Of a DNA stretch of 64,000 bases, positions 23,086 through 31,642 are shown piece by piece. The stretch spans positions 1 through 64,000 of the forward strand of contig CAYMRD010000013.1 in the NCBI GenBank assembly GCA_964392775.1, written 5' to 3'. A program made the position numbers and the translations under genes. Below the pieces are notes generated by a model. The model searched no databases. It was not told the origin of the DNA and saw nothing but the letters and a program-made list of their open reading frames with translations. How positions within the stretch are numbered: the first letter of the stretch is position 1; every line of letters begins with the position of its first letter. Source of the DNA: UKL13-3 sp964392775 (GTDB lineage Bacteria; Bacteroidota; Bacteroidia; UKL13-3).

Positions 23086-25347
23086 ATGAAACAACTTTCA
23101 ATCTTGTTTGTCTTTGCCATAGGAATGTTTACTGCACATGCACAAAATAATGCCGAATCAAAACCTAAACTATCACCCCATACACGTAAGTTTATTCAGG
23201 AGCAAAAAGTACAAACCAACAATCCGCATTACGTTTATAAAAAAGCTGCGGATGGAAAAGTATATGTAAGTGCCATGATTAAAGTAGCGAATGCTGCTAC
23301 AGCCGAATCTGGTTTAAAAAACCTCGGTGCGCATATTGGTACCAAAGCAGGCAATATCTGGACTGTAAAAGTTCCCATTGAAAAGGTTGAACCCTTTAGC
23401 CGGCTCAAGGGCATTTCGTATATCCAGATTGACGAACCTGTAAAACCTCATTTGAATATTGTGCGCACAGCTACACATGCCGATTCTGTGCAAAAAGGTA
23501 TAAACCTTCCTAAAAAATACAGTGGTAAGAATGTGGTGGTGGGTGTCATTGATTTTGGTTTTGACTACAAGCACCCAACATTGTTTGATACAATGGGAAC
23601 TCGTTACAGAGTAAAAAAAGTGTGGGAACTTAATGGTACCGGAACACCACCGGCAGGATACACATACGGCAGAGAATTAAAGGATACCAATGAAATTAAA
23701 GCTGCCGATACCGATAACCCAAGTCAAACACATGGAGCGTGCGTTGCGGGCGTTGCTGCGGGTTCAGGATTTGGAAGCCCTGTTAACGGCACACGATACC
23801 GTGGTTTGGCTTACGATGCGGATTTAGTATTGGTGGGTGTGCGCAGAGATTCGATTGAAGAACAATGGATGGAAGGTGGTTTTTCTGATTTTGTGGATGG
23901 CATCAATTATATCTATACCTATGCCGAATCCGTTCATAAACCTTGCGTTATTAATATCAGCTGGGGCTCGCATTCGGGGCCACATGATGGTAGCACTCTT
24001 TTTAATGAAGCTTGTGAAAATCTGGTAGGTGCAGGCCGTTTATTGGTAATGAGCGCTGGAAATGACGGACAGGATAATATTCATCTTTCCAAAACATTTT
24101 CGGAAACTGATACTGTATTGCATACTTTTTTAAACTTTACACCAGCCACCTACAAACGTACCTGGGTTGACGTTTGGGGCGAAGCTCAGAAAACATTTTG
24201 CGCTCAGGTTACTTTATACAAAGATGGCATTGCAGGAAACTCAACTCCCATCACTTGTATAGATGATGAAACACACTCATTTAAACTCATCGGTGCAAAC
24301 GGAACAGATACTTGCGAGGTTGATATTATTACATCTGCATCAGAATTTAATGACAAACCCCGCTCCACTATTGCTATTTTTAACCATACTGCCGATAGTG
24401 TTGGTATCACCCTAAAGGGTTCGGAGGGAACCATTAATGCCTGGAACGAGTATTATTACTACGGGTATACACATAAATTTCAAAGTACGTTTAGCAATCA
24501 TGGGTATTCGTGGGCCGACAGTGGAAATACTGTAACAACGGTAAGCGATATGGGCGCAGGTAAATCCGTGTTATTGGTAGGTGCTTATACCTCTAAAACA
24601 TCCTGGGTGGATATTAACCGCAATCCATGGAGTTACAGCAGCTATACCCAAACGGGTGCAATCGCCCCCTTTTCGAGCCGTGGTCCTATGATTGATGGCC
24701 GTATCAAACCCGATATTGCAGCCCCCGGTATTACCATGGGAACAGCTTGTTCATCCTACGATGTGAATTACACACCTTCCGGAAGCAAAAGCACCAGCCT
24801 TGTTGCGTCTTACACCTCCCCTGTTAACCAACGAACATATTACTACACAGAATTTATCGGAACTTCTGCTTCTGCGCCTGTTATGTCAGGGATTGCAGCA
24901 CTCATGCTTGAAGCCAATCCTCATTTATTTCCTTCGCACCTGCAAAAAATAATTGCACAAACTTCAATAACAGACGGATTTACAGGAACGCTTCCTGCCG
25001 AAGGTGACAATACCTGGGGACATGGAAAAATAAATGCGTATGCAGCACTTAAAATGGCCACAACATATCTGGCACTTCCAAAATATGCCGGCAAAAAACT
25101 GGAATGTGCTGTTTATCCTAACCCAAGCAATGGATTCTTTACTTTGGACTATTTAACAAACAATCCAAACGGCCTTCAAATTGACGTTTTCAATATCAAT
25201 GGAAGTACCGTTCTCTCTAAAAAATGGGAAACAAATACGGGATTAAACAGTAACGATATTGACCTTTCTTCTGTTTCCAAAGGACTTTATATTGTTAAGG
25301 TTTCAAGCGATGAGGGAATGGCTACACTAAAGTTGATGGTAGAGTAA
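23086..25347 (+). CDS. Secreted subtilisin-like (S8) peptidase with T9SS type A sorting domain
   Basis: 753 aa. Signal peptide (MKQLSILFVFAIGMFTAHAQ), a propeptide-like region, then the S8 domain with an intact triad: D156 in VIDFGFDYKHP, H206 in SQTHGACVAGVAAG, and Ser in FIGTSASAPVMSG near residue 605. An inserted beta domain lies between His and Ser. The C-terminus (AVYPNPSNGFF to the end) is a type A sorting domain, so it should be exported by the T9SS and attached to or released from the surface. Its last 41 codons and stop are duplicated downstream because of the IS insertion, but this copy is complete. Confidence 0.92.
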   Translation: MKQLSILFVFAIGMFTAHAQNNAESKPKLSPHTRKFIQEQKVQTNNPHYVYKKAADGKVYVSAMIKVANAATAESGLKNLGAHIGTKAGNIWTVKVPIEKVEPFSRLKGISYIQIDEPVKPHLNIVRTATHADSVQKGINLPKKYSGKNVVVGVIDFGFDYKHPTLFDTMGTRYRVKKVWELNGTGTPPAGYTYGRELKDTNEIKAADTDNPSQTHGACVAGVAAGSGFGSPVNGTRYRGLAYDADLVLVGVRRDSIEEQWMEGGFSDFVDGINYIYTYAESVHKPCVINISWGSHSGPHDGSTLFNEACENLVGAGRLLVMSAGNDGQDNIHLSKTFSETDTVLHTFLNFTPATYKRTWVDVWGEAQKTFCAQVTLYKDGIAGNSTPITCIDDETHSFKLIGANGTDTCEVDIITSASEFNDKPRSTIAIFNHTADSVGITLKGSEGTINAWNEYYYYGYTHKFQSTFSNHGYSWADSGNTVTTVSDMGAGKSVLLVGAYTSKTSWVDINRNPWSYSSYTQTGAIAPFSSRGPMIDGRIKPDIAAPGITMGTACSSYDVNYTPSGSKSTSLVASYTSPVNQRTYYYTEFIGTSASAPVMSGIAALMLEANPHLFPSHLQKIIAQTSITDGFTGTLPAEGDNTWGHGKINAYAALKMATTYLALPKYAGKKLECAVYPNPSNGFFTLDYLTNNPNGLQIDVFNINGSTVLSKKWETNTGLNSNDIDLSSVSKGLYIVKVSSDEGMATLKLMVE

Positions 25348-25403
25348 TCTGGTCCGTTCAATATCGAAAAACACCTGAGAGACAAGAATCTTTGGTCTTA
25401 TCT
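25222..25403. repeat. 182-bp direct target duplication, left copy
   Basis: Identical to 26562-26743 at every position compared. One more shared C makes the boundary ambiguous by a base. It spans the 3' end of the S8 peptidase gene and its downstream flank. Flanking an element with 14-bp inverted ends, it is best read as a very long target-site duplication, as described for IS1634 and IS1549. Confidence 0.9.
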
Positions 25404-26561
25404 CCTGTTTTCCTCGCTGGGACACCCAAGATTAAAAACAGAACAAGTTTGCTAAAGTTCGTTGTTCCTCTTTTAGGATTAGGGTCTTTAAGATAATGTC
25501 TTTAGATATCGGGTGAACAACTCTGATTGCAAATATAGTTTTAGCGATATCAATCGCTTTCTCGGGACTTAAATCTGAATGCTTTTGTTTTAACAGGCGT
25601 TCTAACTCCTTATAAACTTTGTATGCCACAAACGAAATACAAATATGTGCTTCTATTCTTCTTGGCAACCGGTGCAGACCAGCATCGGCCACTACTACTA
25701 AGTGTTCCACTTTATACTGATTCTTAAAATGTTCGATAACCGGCAACATTGTGTGTCCTTCAAATTTGTTGCCTTCAAAAATTTCGTATGCTAAGGGGTA
25801 ACCGCCTGTGCTTACCAGCAGTCCAAGCACTATCTGAGGATTGCGATGCTTACCCTCTTTTGAAAATCCTGTTTTACGAAGTTCATCCTCGCTTTCTGCC
25901 TCAAAATAAACGGTAGTAACATCGTAGAAAATGATTTGAATATTGCCATTCAAAATCTTTAAAGTATGGTCGTAACTAATTTGCTGTACTATCTTCTTTT
26001 GACTACTGTGCAGCTTGTCTAAATAACGGTAAATCCGCTCAACATCTATGTTCAGATATTGATACTTGTTAAGCCAGTCTGTAGTTTTAAGCTTGCTTAC
26101 AGGGTATAACAATCTCGATAGGACTAATTTTCGGAAAAGCTCATCTGGTATTTTCCCTAAACCAATATCCTCAAAAATCTTCCCCAACAAAAGCTCTCCG
26201 CCAACAAGTATCAACTCCTCAACCCCATCAAGAACCTGTTTTGTCTGTTGCTTGTAATCAGCAAAATCAAATTCCTGTACTTTGGTTTGTTGAATAATCC
26301 AATGCTTGCCTTCTAAAACCATTCGCTCTATCACTACCTTGTCTGCACTGCTGCCAATGGTTTGCGCGACTTTATACGTTCCCGAACTTTTATCTATTAC
26401 CTGAATACTGACAATACCACTCTTATTCTTCTTTTGGCGCACAAACATGTCCAAATCTATAAAAAGACACCCTGGGACACCCTAAATCTGAATTTTATTT
26501 TTACAAAATATTAATAATCAACAAGGTCGATATATTGCCTTTTTTTTGCGAGGAAAACAGG
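25404..26561. mobile_element. IS1634-like insertion sequence, about 1158 bp, internally deleted
   Basis: Perfect 14-bp terminal inverted repeats: CCTGTTTTCCTCGC (25404-25417) and GCGAGGAAAACAGG (26548-26561). GGGACACCC occurs near both ends. One transposase frame is carried on the minus strand. Flanked by 182-bp direct repeats. The family creates long, variable target duplications, which this copy shows well. About 1.16 kb is shorter than full members because the transposase lost an internal block. Confidence 0.88.
25432..26448 (-). CDS. IS1634-family transposase with in-frame internal deletion
   Basis: 338 aa from the ATG at 26448 (MFVRQKKNKSG), the usual family start; another ATG lies two codons up. 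DDE-type residues seen: first Asp in IIFYDVTTVYFE and second Asp in VVVADAGL. Directly after ADAGL the protein jumps to HRLPRRIEAHICISFVAYK, which in full-length members follows the WxIExxFRxxK region with the catalytic Glu. About 150-200 residues, including that Glu, are therefore missing, yet the frame stays open. Probably inactive alone; the element may have been mobilised in trans or damaged after insertion. Confidence 0.85.
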   Translation of the reverse strand: MFVRQKKNKSGIVSIQVIDKSSGTYKVAQTIGSSADKVVIERMVLEGKHWIIQQTKVQEFDFADYKQQTKQVLDGVEELILVGGELLLGKIFEDIGLGKIPDELFRKLVLSRLLYPVSKLKTTDWLNKYQYLNIDVERIYRYLDKLHSSQKKIVQQISYDHTLKILNGNIQIIFYDVTTVYFEAESEDELRKTGFSKEGKHRNPQIVLGLLVSTGGYPLAYEIFEGNKFEGHTMLPVIEHFKNQYKVEHLVVVADAGLHRLPRRIEAHICISFVAYKVYKELERLLKQKHSDLSPEKAIDIAKTIFAIRVVHPISKDIILKTLILKEEQRTLANLFCF

Positions 26562-26743
26562 AAATGGGAAACAAATACGGGATTAAACAGTAACGATATT
26601 GACCTTTCTTCTGTTTCCAAAGGACTTTATATTGTTAAGGTTTCAAGCGATGAGGGAATGGCTACACTAAAGTTGATGGTAGAGTAATCTGGTCCGTTCA
26701 ATATCGAAAAACACCTGAGAGACAAGAATCTTTGGTCTTATCT
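26562..26743. repeat. 182-bp direct target duplication, right copy
   Basis: Exact copy of 25222-25403. It carries a non-functional duplicate of the last 41 codons of the S8 peptidase gene plus its downstream flank and ends 8 bp before the pyrD stop. Lack of any mismatch between copies indicates a recent insertion or gene conversion. Confidence 0.9.
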
Positions 26744-26751
26744 CTTGCTTC

Positions 26752-27762
26752 TTATTTCATCTGAGCAATAGCTTTCACCAACCCCGGGCCTTCGTATATA
26801 AATCCGGTATACAATTGCACCAGCGTTGCCCCTTCATCCAGCTTGGCTTTAGCGGTTTCAACATTGTGAATCCCTCCTACACCAATCAAAGGAATACGCC
26901 CGTTGCTTTTTTGATTGATATACCTCAATACTTCGGTTGAATGGGTATGAAGAATTTGTCCGCTCAACCCTCCTGCTCCAATCGCTTCTACCTTGGCCGT
27001 TTCGGTTTTAAGATTGGCACGGCTGATGGTTGTATTGGTTGCCACAATCCCTTCAATACCACTTTGTGTAACAATATCCACCACATCATCCAGTTGCGAC
27101 TCGGTTAAATCGGGTGCAATTTTGAGCAGGATAGGCTTATGTACCGCACGGCCTTTACGCTTTTCAACCAGTGACGACAAAATTTTCATCAGCGGTTCTT
27201 TATCCTGCAAGGCCCGCAGATTAGGCGTATTGGGCGAACTTACGTTCACCACAAAATAATCAACATAGTCATACAACTTCTCGAAACAGATCTCGTAGTC
27301 GCGCTGTGCATCTTCGTTTGGCGTAACCTTGTTTTTCCCGATGTTTCCACCTACTATAATTCCTGCCGGACGATTTTTCAATCGCTCCACAACCGCATCT
27401 GCTCCATCATTGTTAAAGCCCATTCGGTTGATGATGGCTTTATCCTTTATTAAACGAAATAAACGGGGTTTGTCGTTGCCCGGTTGCCCTACCGGTGTAA
27501 CCGTTCCAATCTCCACACTACCAAATCCCATGGTCTTAAACTCCTCGAGGTAACGTGCATTTTTATCAAATCCTGCTGCTAATCCCACTCTGTTTGGAAA
27601 AGTAATTCCTAAAAACTGTACAGGATTGCTCACAAAAAAAAGCTCATGCAACAACGGTTTTACAAACGGAATACGCAACAAAACCTTGAAGGTATTAAGC
27701 GTGAAATAGTGCGCGGTTTCGGCCGGCATTAAAAACAACAATCTGACAATGAATGAATACAC
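26752..27762 (-). CDS. pyrD: Dihydroorotate dehydrogenase (quinone), class 2
   Basis: 336 aa. N-terminal amphipathic helix region (MYSFIVRLLFLMPAETAHYF), as in membrane-associated class 2 enzymes. FMN-barrel motifs: VGLAAGFDKNA, MGFGSVEIGTVTP, RMGFNNDGA, and VNVSSPNTPNLR, with the catalytic Ser of class 2 in the SSPNT segment. It oxidises dihydroorotate to orotate in pyrimidine synthesis and passes electrons to quinone. Convergent with the S8 peptidase gene, now separated from it by the IS. Confidence 0.96.
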   Translation of the reverse strand: MYSFIVRLLFLMPAETAHYFTLNTFKVLLRIPFVKPLLHELFFVSNPVQFLGITFPNRVGLAAGFDKNARYLEEFKTMGFGSVEIGTVTPVGQPGNDKPRLFRLIKDKAIINRMGFNNDGADAVVERLKNRPAGIIVGGNIGKNKVTPNEDAQRDYEICFEKLYDYVDYFVVNVSSPNTPNLRALQDKEPLMKILSSLVEKRKGRAVHKPILLKIAPDLTESQLDDVVDIVTQSGIEGIVATNTTISRANLKTETAKVEAIGAGGLSGQILHTHSTEVLRYINQKSNGRIPLIGVGGIHNVETAKAKLDEGATLVQLYTGFIYEGPGLVKAIAQMK

Positions 27763-27939
27763 GGTATATTTAGATGGATTTTAGAGAACGCAAAAATGTA
27801 ACAATTGGCCTGATTCCAAAAACAAACTTTTGAACGTAACGGAATCAAACTGGCAAAATATGCAGCAACACTGCTGTTTAGACGAATTTTAAATAAACAG
27901 ATGTGGATTTGTAACGATAGGATAAAATAATCGGTTGCA

Positions 27940-27947
27940 TAAATTTG
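27940..27947 (+). promoter_or_regulatory. -7 box of the sdh operon promoter
   Basis: TAAATTTG matches TAnnTTTG exactly and lies 23 bases before the sdhC ATG. No TTG is present at the standard -33 spacing. Confidence 0.45.
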
Positions 27948-27970
27948 CGCATCGTTTAAAAAAATATACT

Positions 27971-28642
27971 ATGAGTTGGATAAACAAACTGTTTAGTTCT
28001 TCAATTGGCCAGAAGCTTATTATGGGCCTTACCGGGTTATTCCTGATTTCGTTTTTATTGGTACACTGTGTTGTGAATGCCCTCATCTTTTTGAATGACG
28101 GAGGACACGCCTTTAATGAAGGAGCCGAGTTTATGGGCACCAACCCGTTGATTCGTGCCATGGAGATTGTGCTATTTGCTGGTTTAATCCTGCATATCGT
28201 AAAAGGATTGATGTTGTGGAGCCAGAACAATAAAGCCCGCCCGGTAGCTTATGCCATGCAGGATGGTAAAGCCAACAGCACCTGGTACTCACGTTCGATG
28301 GGCTTATTGGGAACTTTATTATTGATGTTCTTGATTATTCACTTGAAGCATTTTTGGGTAGTAAGTCGCCTTACAGATGAAATCACCAGTGGAAAAGAAA
28401 CCATGTTCGGTGAGATGAAAGAAGTATTTGAATCAGGCTGGGTAGTTCTAATCTATGTATTGGCTATGGGTTCATTGGCATACCACTTATTACACGGATT
28501 CCAATCGGCATTCCAAACATTGGGTATGAACCACAAAAAATACACCCCGATTATTAAAAATGTAGGGGCTGCTTTCGCCATCATCATCTCTATTGTATTT
28601 GCATTGATGCCAATTGCAATGCACTTTGAATTCATTAAATAA
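27971..28642 (+). CDS. sdhC: Succinate dehydrogenase/fumarate reductase cytochrome b subunit
   Basis: 223 aa from the ATG at 27971 (MSWINKLFSSSIGQK); the frame also opens 12 codons earlier. Five membrane segments and haem-ligand His residues within them (such as LLVHCVVNALIF, LILHIVKG, YHLLHGF) fit the single large type B anchor. It holds the flavoprotein and iron-sulfur subunits at the inner membrane and passes electrons to quinone. First gene of sdhCAB, 25 bp before sdhA. Confidence 0.94.
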   Translation: MSWINKLFSSSIGQKLIMGLTGLFLISFLLVHCVVNALIFLNDGGHAFNEGAEFMGTNPLIRAMEIVLFAGLILHIVKGLMLWSQNNKARPVAYAMQDGKANSTWYSRSMGLLGTLLLMFLIIHLKHFWVVSRLTDEITSGKETMFGEMKEVFESGWVVLIYVLAMGSLAYHLLHGFQSAFQTLGMNHKKYTPIIKNVGAAFAIIISIVFALMPIAMHFEFIK

Positions 28643-28667
28643 CCATCTCTAAAGATTAAGATATATC

Positions 28668-30668
28668 ATGAGTAAACTTGATTCAAAAGTTCCTGAGGGA
28701 CCAATAGAAACCAAATGGTCGAAATACCGCTCAACGGTACCATTGGTTAATCCTGCCAACAAACGTAGTTTAGAAATTATCGTTGTAGGTTCGGGTCTTG
28801 CCGGCTCGGCTGCTGCCGCTTCGTTAGCCGAAATGGGTTATAAAGTTAAAGTATTTTGTTTTAATGATTCGCCTAGACGTGCACACTCTATTGCTGCACA
28901 AGGAGGAATCAATGCCGCTAAAAACTATCAAAACGATGGTGACTCCGTTTACCGTTTGTTTTATGATACGATTAAAGGTGGAGACTACCGCGCACGTGAA
29001 GGAAACGTTCACCGTTTGGCCGAAGTGAGTGGTAATATCATCGACCAGTGCGTAGCTCAAGGTGTACCTTTTGCACGCGAATACGGAGGATTATTAAGCA
29101 ACCGTTCGTTTGGTGGAACTCAGGTTCAACGTACATTCTACGCTGCCGGACAAACCGGACAACAATTATTATTGGGTGCTTACTCAGGTTTAGAGCGTCA
29201 AATCGGAATGGGAGCTATTCAAATGTTCTCACGCCACGAGATGTTAGACGTTGTAAATATTGATGGTAAATGTCGTGGTATTATTGCCCGCGATTTGGTT
29301 ACCGGAAAATTGGAGCGCCATTTCGGACATGCCGTATTATTATGTACAGGCGGTTATGGTAACGTATTTTACCTTTCTACCAATGCCATGGGTTGTAATG
29401 TAACAGCTGCATGGAAAGCTCATAAAAAAGGTGCATTCTTTGGTAACCCTTGTTTTACGCAGATCCACCCTACTTGTATTCCTGTATCGGGCGATCACCA
29501 GTCAAAATTAACATTGATGAGTGAGTCGTTGCGTAACGATGGTCGTATCTGGGTTCCAAAACGTAAGGAAGATGCCCTAGCCATTCGCGAAGGCAAATTG
29601 AGCCCGAACGATTTAAAAGAAGAGGATCGCGATTATTATTTGGAAAGACGCTACCCTGCTTTCGGAAACTTAGTACCTCGTGATGTTGCATCGCGTGCAG
29701 CTAAAGAAAGATGTGATGCAGGCTTTGGTGTGAACAAAACAGGTGAAGCCGTTTACCTTGATTTTGCAGCCAACATGATGCGTTATGGTCGTATCGAAGC
29801 AACTAAAAAAGGAATACACAATCCTTCCGATGATCAAGTGAGAACCTTGGGTAAAGAAGTAGTGGTTGAAAAATATGGTAACCTGTTTGATATGTACAAA
29901 CAAATTACCGGAGTTGACCCTTACGAAAATCCAATGATGATATACCCTGCTGTGCATTATACCATGGGTGGTTTATGGGTTGATTATAACTTGATGACAA
30001 CTGTACCGGGCTTATATGCTTTGGGAGAAGCCAACTTCTCTGATCACGGAGCAAACCGCTTGGGAGCTTCAGCATTGATGCAAGGTTTGGCCGATGGATA
30101 CTTTGTTATTCCTTATACAATTGGATCATACTTAAGCAAAGAGATTGCTACCAAAGCCATTCCTACCGATCACGAAGCATTTGTTTCAACTGAAAAAGAT
30201 GTAAGAGATCGTTTGGAAAAATTGATGTCGGTAAACGGAACCAAATCGGTTGATCACTTCCATAAAAAACTGGGCTTGATCATGTGGAACAAGTGTGGTA
30301 TGGCACGTAACAAAGCAGGATTGACAGAGGCTATCTCTGAGATTCGTGCCTTGCGTGAGGAGTTCTGGAAAGATGTTCGCGTATCAGGTGAGTTGAACAA
30401 TATGAATCCTGAGCTTGAAAAAGCCGGACGTGTTGCCGACTTCCTTGAATTAGGTGAGTTGATGTGTATGGATGCATTAAACCGTAACGAAAGCTGTGGA
30501 GGTCACTTCCGCGAAGAGTTCCAAACCGACGAAGGTGAAGCCCTGCGTGACGATGAGAACTATGCTTATGTTGCTGCATGGGAATACATGACCGGTAATA
30601 ACTGGGAGTTGAGCAAAGAAGAGTTGAAATTCGAAAACATTAAAATCGCTGCGCGTAGCTATAAGTAA
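28668..30668 (+). CDS. sdhA: Succinate dehydrogenase/fumarate reductase flavoprotein subunit
   Basis: 666 aa. FAD-binding GSGLAGSAAAASLAEMG near residue 38. The covalent-flavin His is in the RAHSIAAQGGINAAKN region. Active-site segments ITQ-like FTQIHPTCIP and MGGLWVDYN follow. The long form matches B-type enzymes of Bacteroidota. It oxidises succinate to fumarate in the TCA cycle, or the reverse under anaerobiosis. Confidence 0.97.
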   Translation: MSKLDSKVPEGPIETKWSKYRSTVPLVNPANKRSLEIIVVGSGLAGSAAAASLAEMGYKVKVFCFNDSPRRAHSIAAQGGINAAKNYQNDGDSVYRLFYDTIKGGDYRAREGNVHRLAEVSGNIIDQCVAQGVPFAREYGGLLSNRSFGGTQVQRTFYAAGQTGQQLLLGAYSGLERQIGMGAIQMFSRHEMLDVVNIDGKCRGIIARDLVTGKLERHFGHAVLLCTGGYGNVFYLSTNAMGCNVTAAWKAHKKGAFFGNPCFTQIHPTCIPVSGDHQSKLTLMSESLRNDGRIWVPKRKEDALAIREGKLSPNDLKEEDRDYYLERRYPAFGNLVPRDVASRAAKERCDAGFGVNKTGEAVYLDFAANMMRYGRIEATKKGIHNPSDDQVRTLGKEVVVEKYGNLFDMYKQITGVDPYENPMMIYPAVHYTMGGLWVDYNLMTTVPGLYALGEANFSDHGANRLGASALMQGLADGYFVIPYTIGSYLSKEIATKAIPTDHEAFVSTEKDVRDRLEKLMSVNGTKSVDHFHKKLGLIMWNKCGMARNKAGLTEAISEIRALREEFWKDVRVSGELNNMNPELEKAGRVADFLELGELMCMDALNRNESCGGHFREEFQTDEGEALRDDENYAYVAAWEYMTGNNWELSKEELKFENIKIAARSYK

Positions 30669-30689
30669 AAGATGTTAATTATGGTATCT

Positions 30690-30714
30690 GTTAATTATGT
30701 AAAACATGATTAAC
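30690..30714 (+). other. Hairpin in the sdhA-sdhB gap
   Basis: Arms GTTAATTATGT (30690-30700) and ACATGATTAAC (30704-30714), 10 of 11 pairs with a 3-base loop, in a 93-bp gap rich in TTAAC/GTTAA words. There is no T-run, so it is not a typical terminator. It may be an mRNA processing or stability site. Confidence 0.35.
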
Positions 30715-30761
30715 ACAATTCAACATAATCAACACTATTAACAAAATTAACATATCAAAAC

Positions 30762-31517
30762 ATGAGTGGTAATATGAACATCACACTTAAGGTGTGGAGA
30801 CAAAAGAATTCAAACGAAAGAGGACAATTTGAAACATACGCAGTACCTAATGTTTCGGAAGACATGTCGTTTTTGGAGATGTTTGACGTGCTCAACGAAC
30901 AATTGATCGTTCAGGGAAAAGACCCGGTAACATTTGACCACGATTGCCGTGAAGGCATCTGTGGAGCGTGCAGTATGTTTATCAATGGTCGTCCACACGG
31001 TCCATTAAAAGGTGTAACAACTTGTCAATTGCACATGCGTTCGTTTAAAAACAACGATACAATTGTGGTTGAACCATGGAGAGCAAAAGCATTCCCAGTA
31101 ATCAAAGATTTGATGGTTGACCGTCAGGCTTTCGACCGTATTATTGCTTCGGGGGGATATATTTCTGTAAATACCGGAAATGCACAGGATGCAAACAGCC
31201 TGCCTATTTCAAAAATAAATGCTGACGAATCCTTTGCTGCTGCAGCTTGTATTGGTTGTGGAGCTTGTGTAGCTGCTTGTAAAAATGCTTCGGCTATGTT
31301 GTTTACCTCAGCTAAAATTTCGCAATTGGCTTTATTGCCACAAGGAGCACCTGAACGCCAACAACGTGCGTTGAACATGGTTTCTCAGATGGATGCTGAA
31401 GGATTTGGTTCGTGTACCAATACCGGAGCGTGTGAGGCCGAATGTCCAAAAGGCATTTCGCTTTCAAATATCGCCCGTATGAACCGCGAATACTTAGGAG
31501 CTTCGTTCACAGCCTAA
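30762..31517 (+). CDS. sdhB: Succinate dehydrogenase/fumarate reductase iron-sulfur subunit
   Basis: 251 aa. The [2Fe-2S] ligands are CREGICGACSMF plus a downstream Cys in GVTTCQL. The 4Fe/3Fe cluster motifs are CIGCGACVAAC and CTNTGACEAECP near the C-terminus. It wires electrons from the flavin to the cytochrome b anchor. A second ATG five codons in (MNITLKVWR) could also be the start. Last gene of sdhCAB, followed by a strong terminator. Confidence 0.96.
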   Translation: MSGNMNITLKVWRQKNSNERGQFETYAVPNVSEDMSFLEMFDVLNEQLIVQGKDPVTFDHDCREGICGACSMFINGRPHGPLKGVTTCQLHMRSFKNNDTIVVEPWRAKAFPVIKDLMVDRQAFDRIIASGGYISVNTGNAQDANSLPISKINADESFAAAACIGCGACVAACKNASAMLFTSAKISQLALLPQGAPERQQRALNMVSQMDAEGFGSCTNTGACEAECPKGISLSNIARMNREYLGASFTA

Positions 31518-31538
31518 TTTATAAGCCTCTTCAATATC

Positions 31539-31578
31539 ATCCTGTTGCCGAAAAAGATTTGGCAACAGGATTTTTTTT
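31539..31578 (+). terminator. Rho-independent terminator of sdhCAB
   Basis: Perfect 11-bp stem ATCCTGTTGCC / GGCAACAGGAT with an 11-base loop, followed by a run of eight T. It starts 21 bp after the sdhB stop. Confidence 0.92.
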
Positions 31579-31642
31579 GCAACCAACTTAACCAATCCAT
31601 AATCTTATATGCGTATATTAGCTACCTATTCATACTGTTGGC

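Noticed and set aside
25432..26448. Transposase split by a frameshift
   Set aside because: The frame is continuous; the break in homology is an in-frame deletion.
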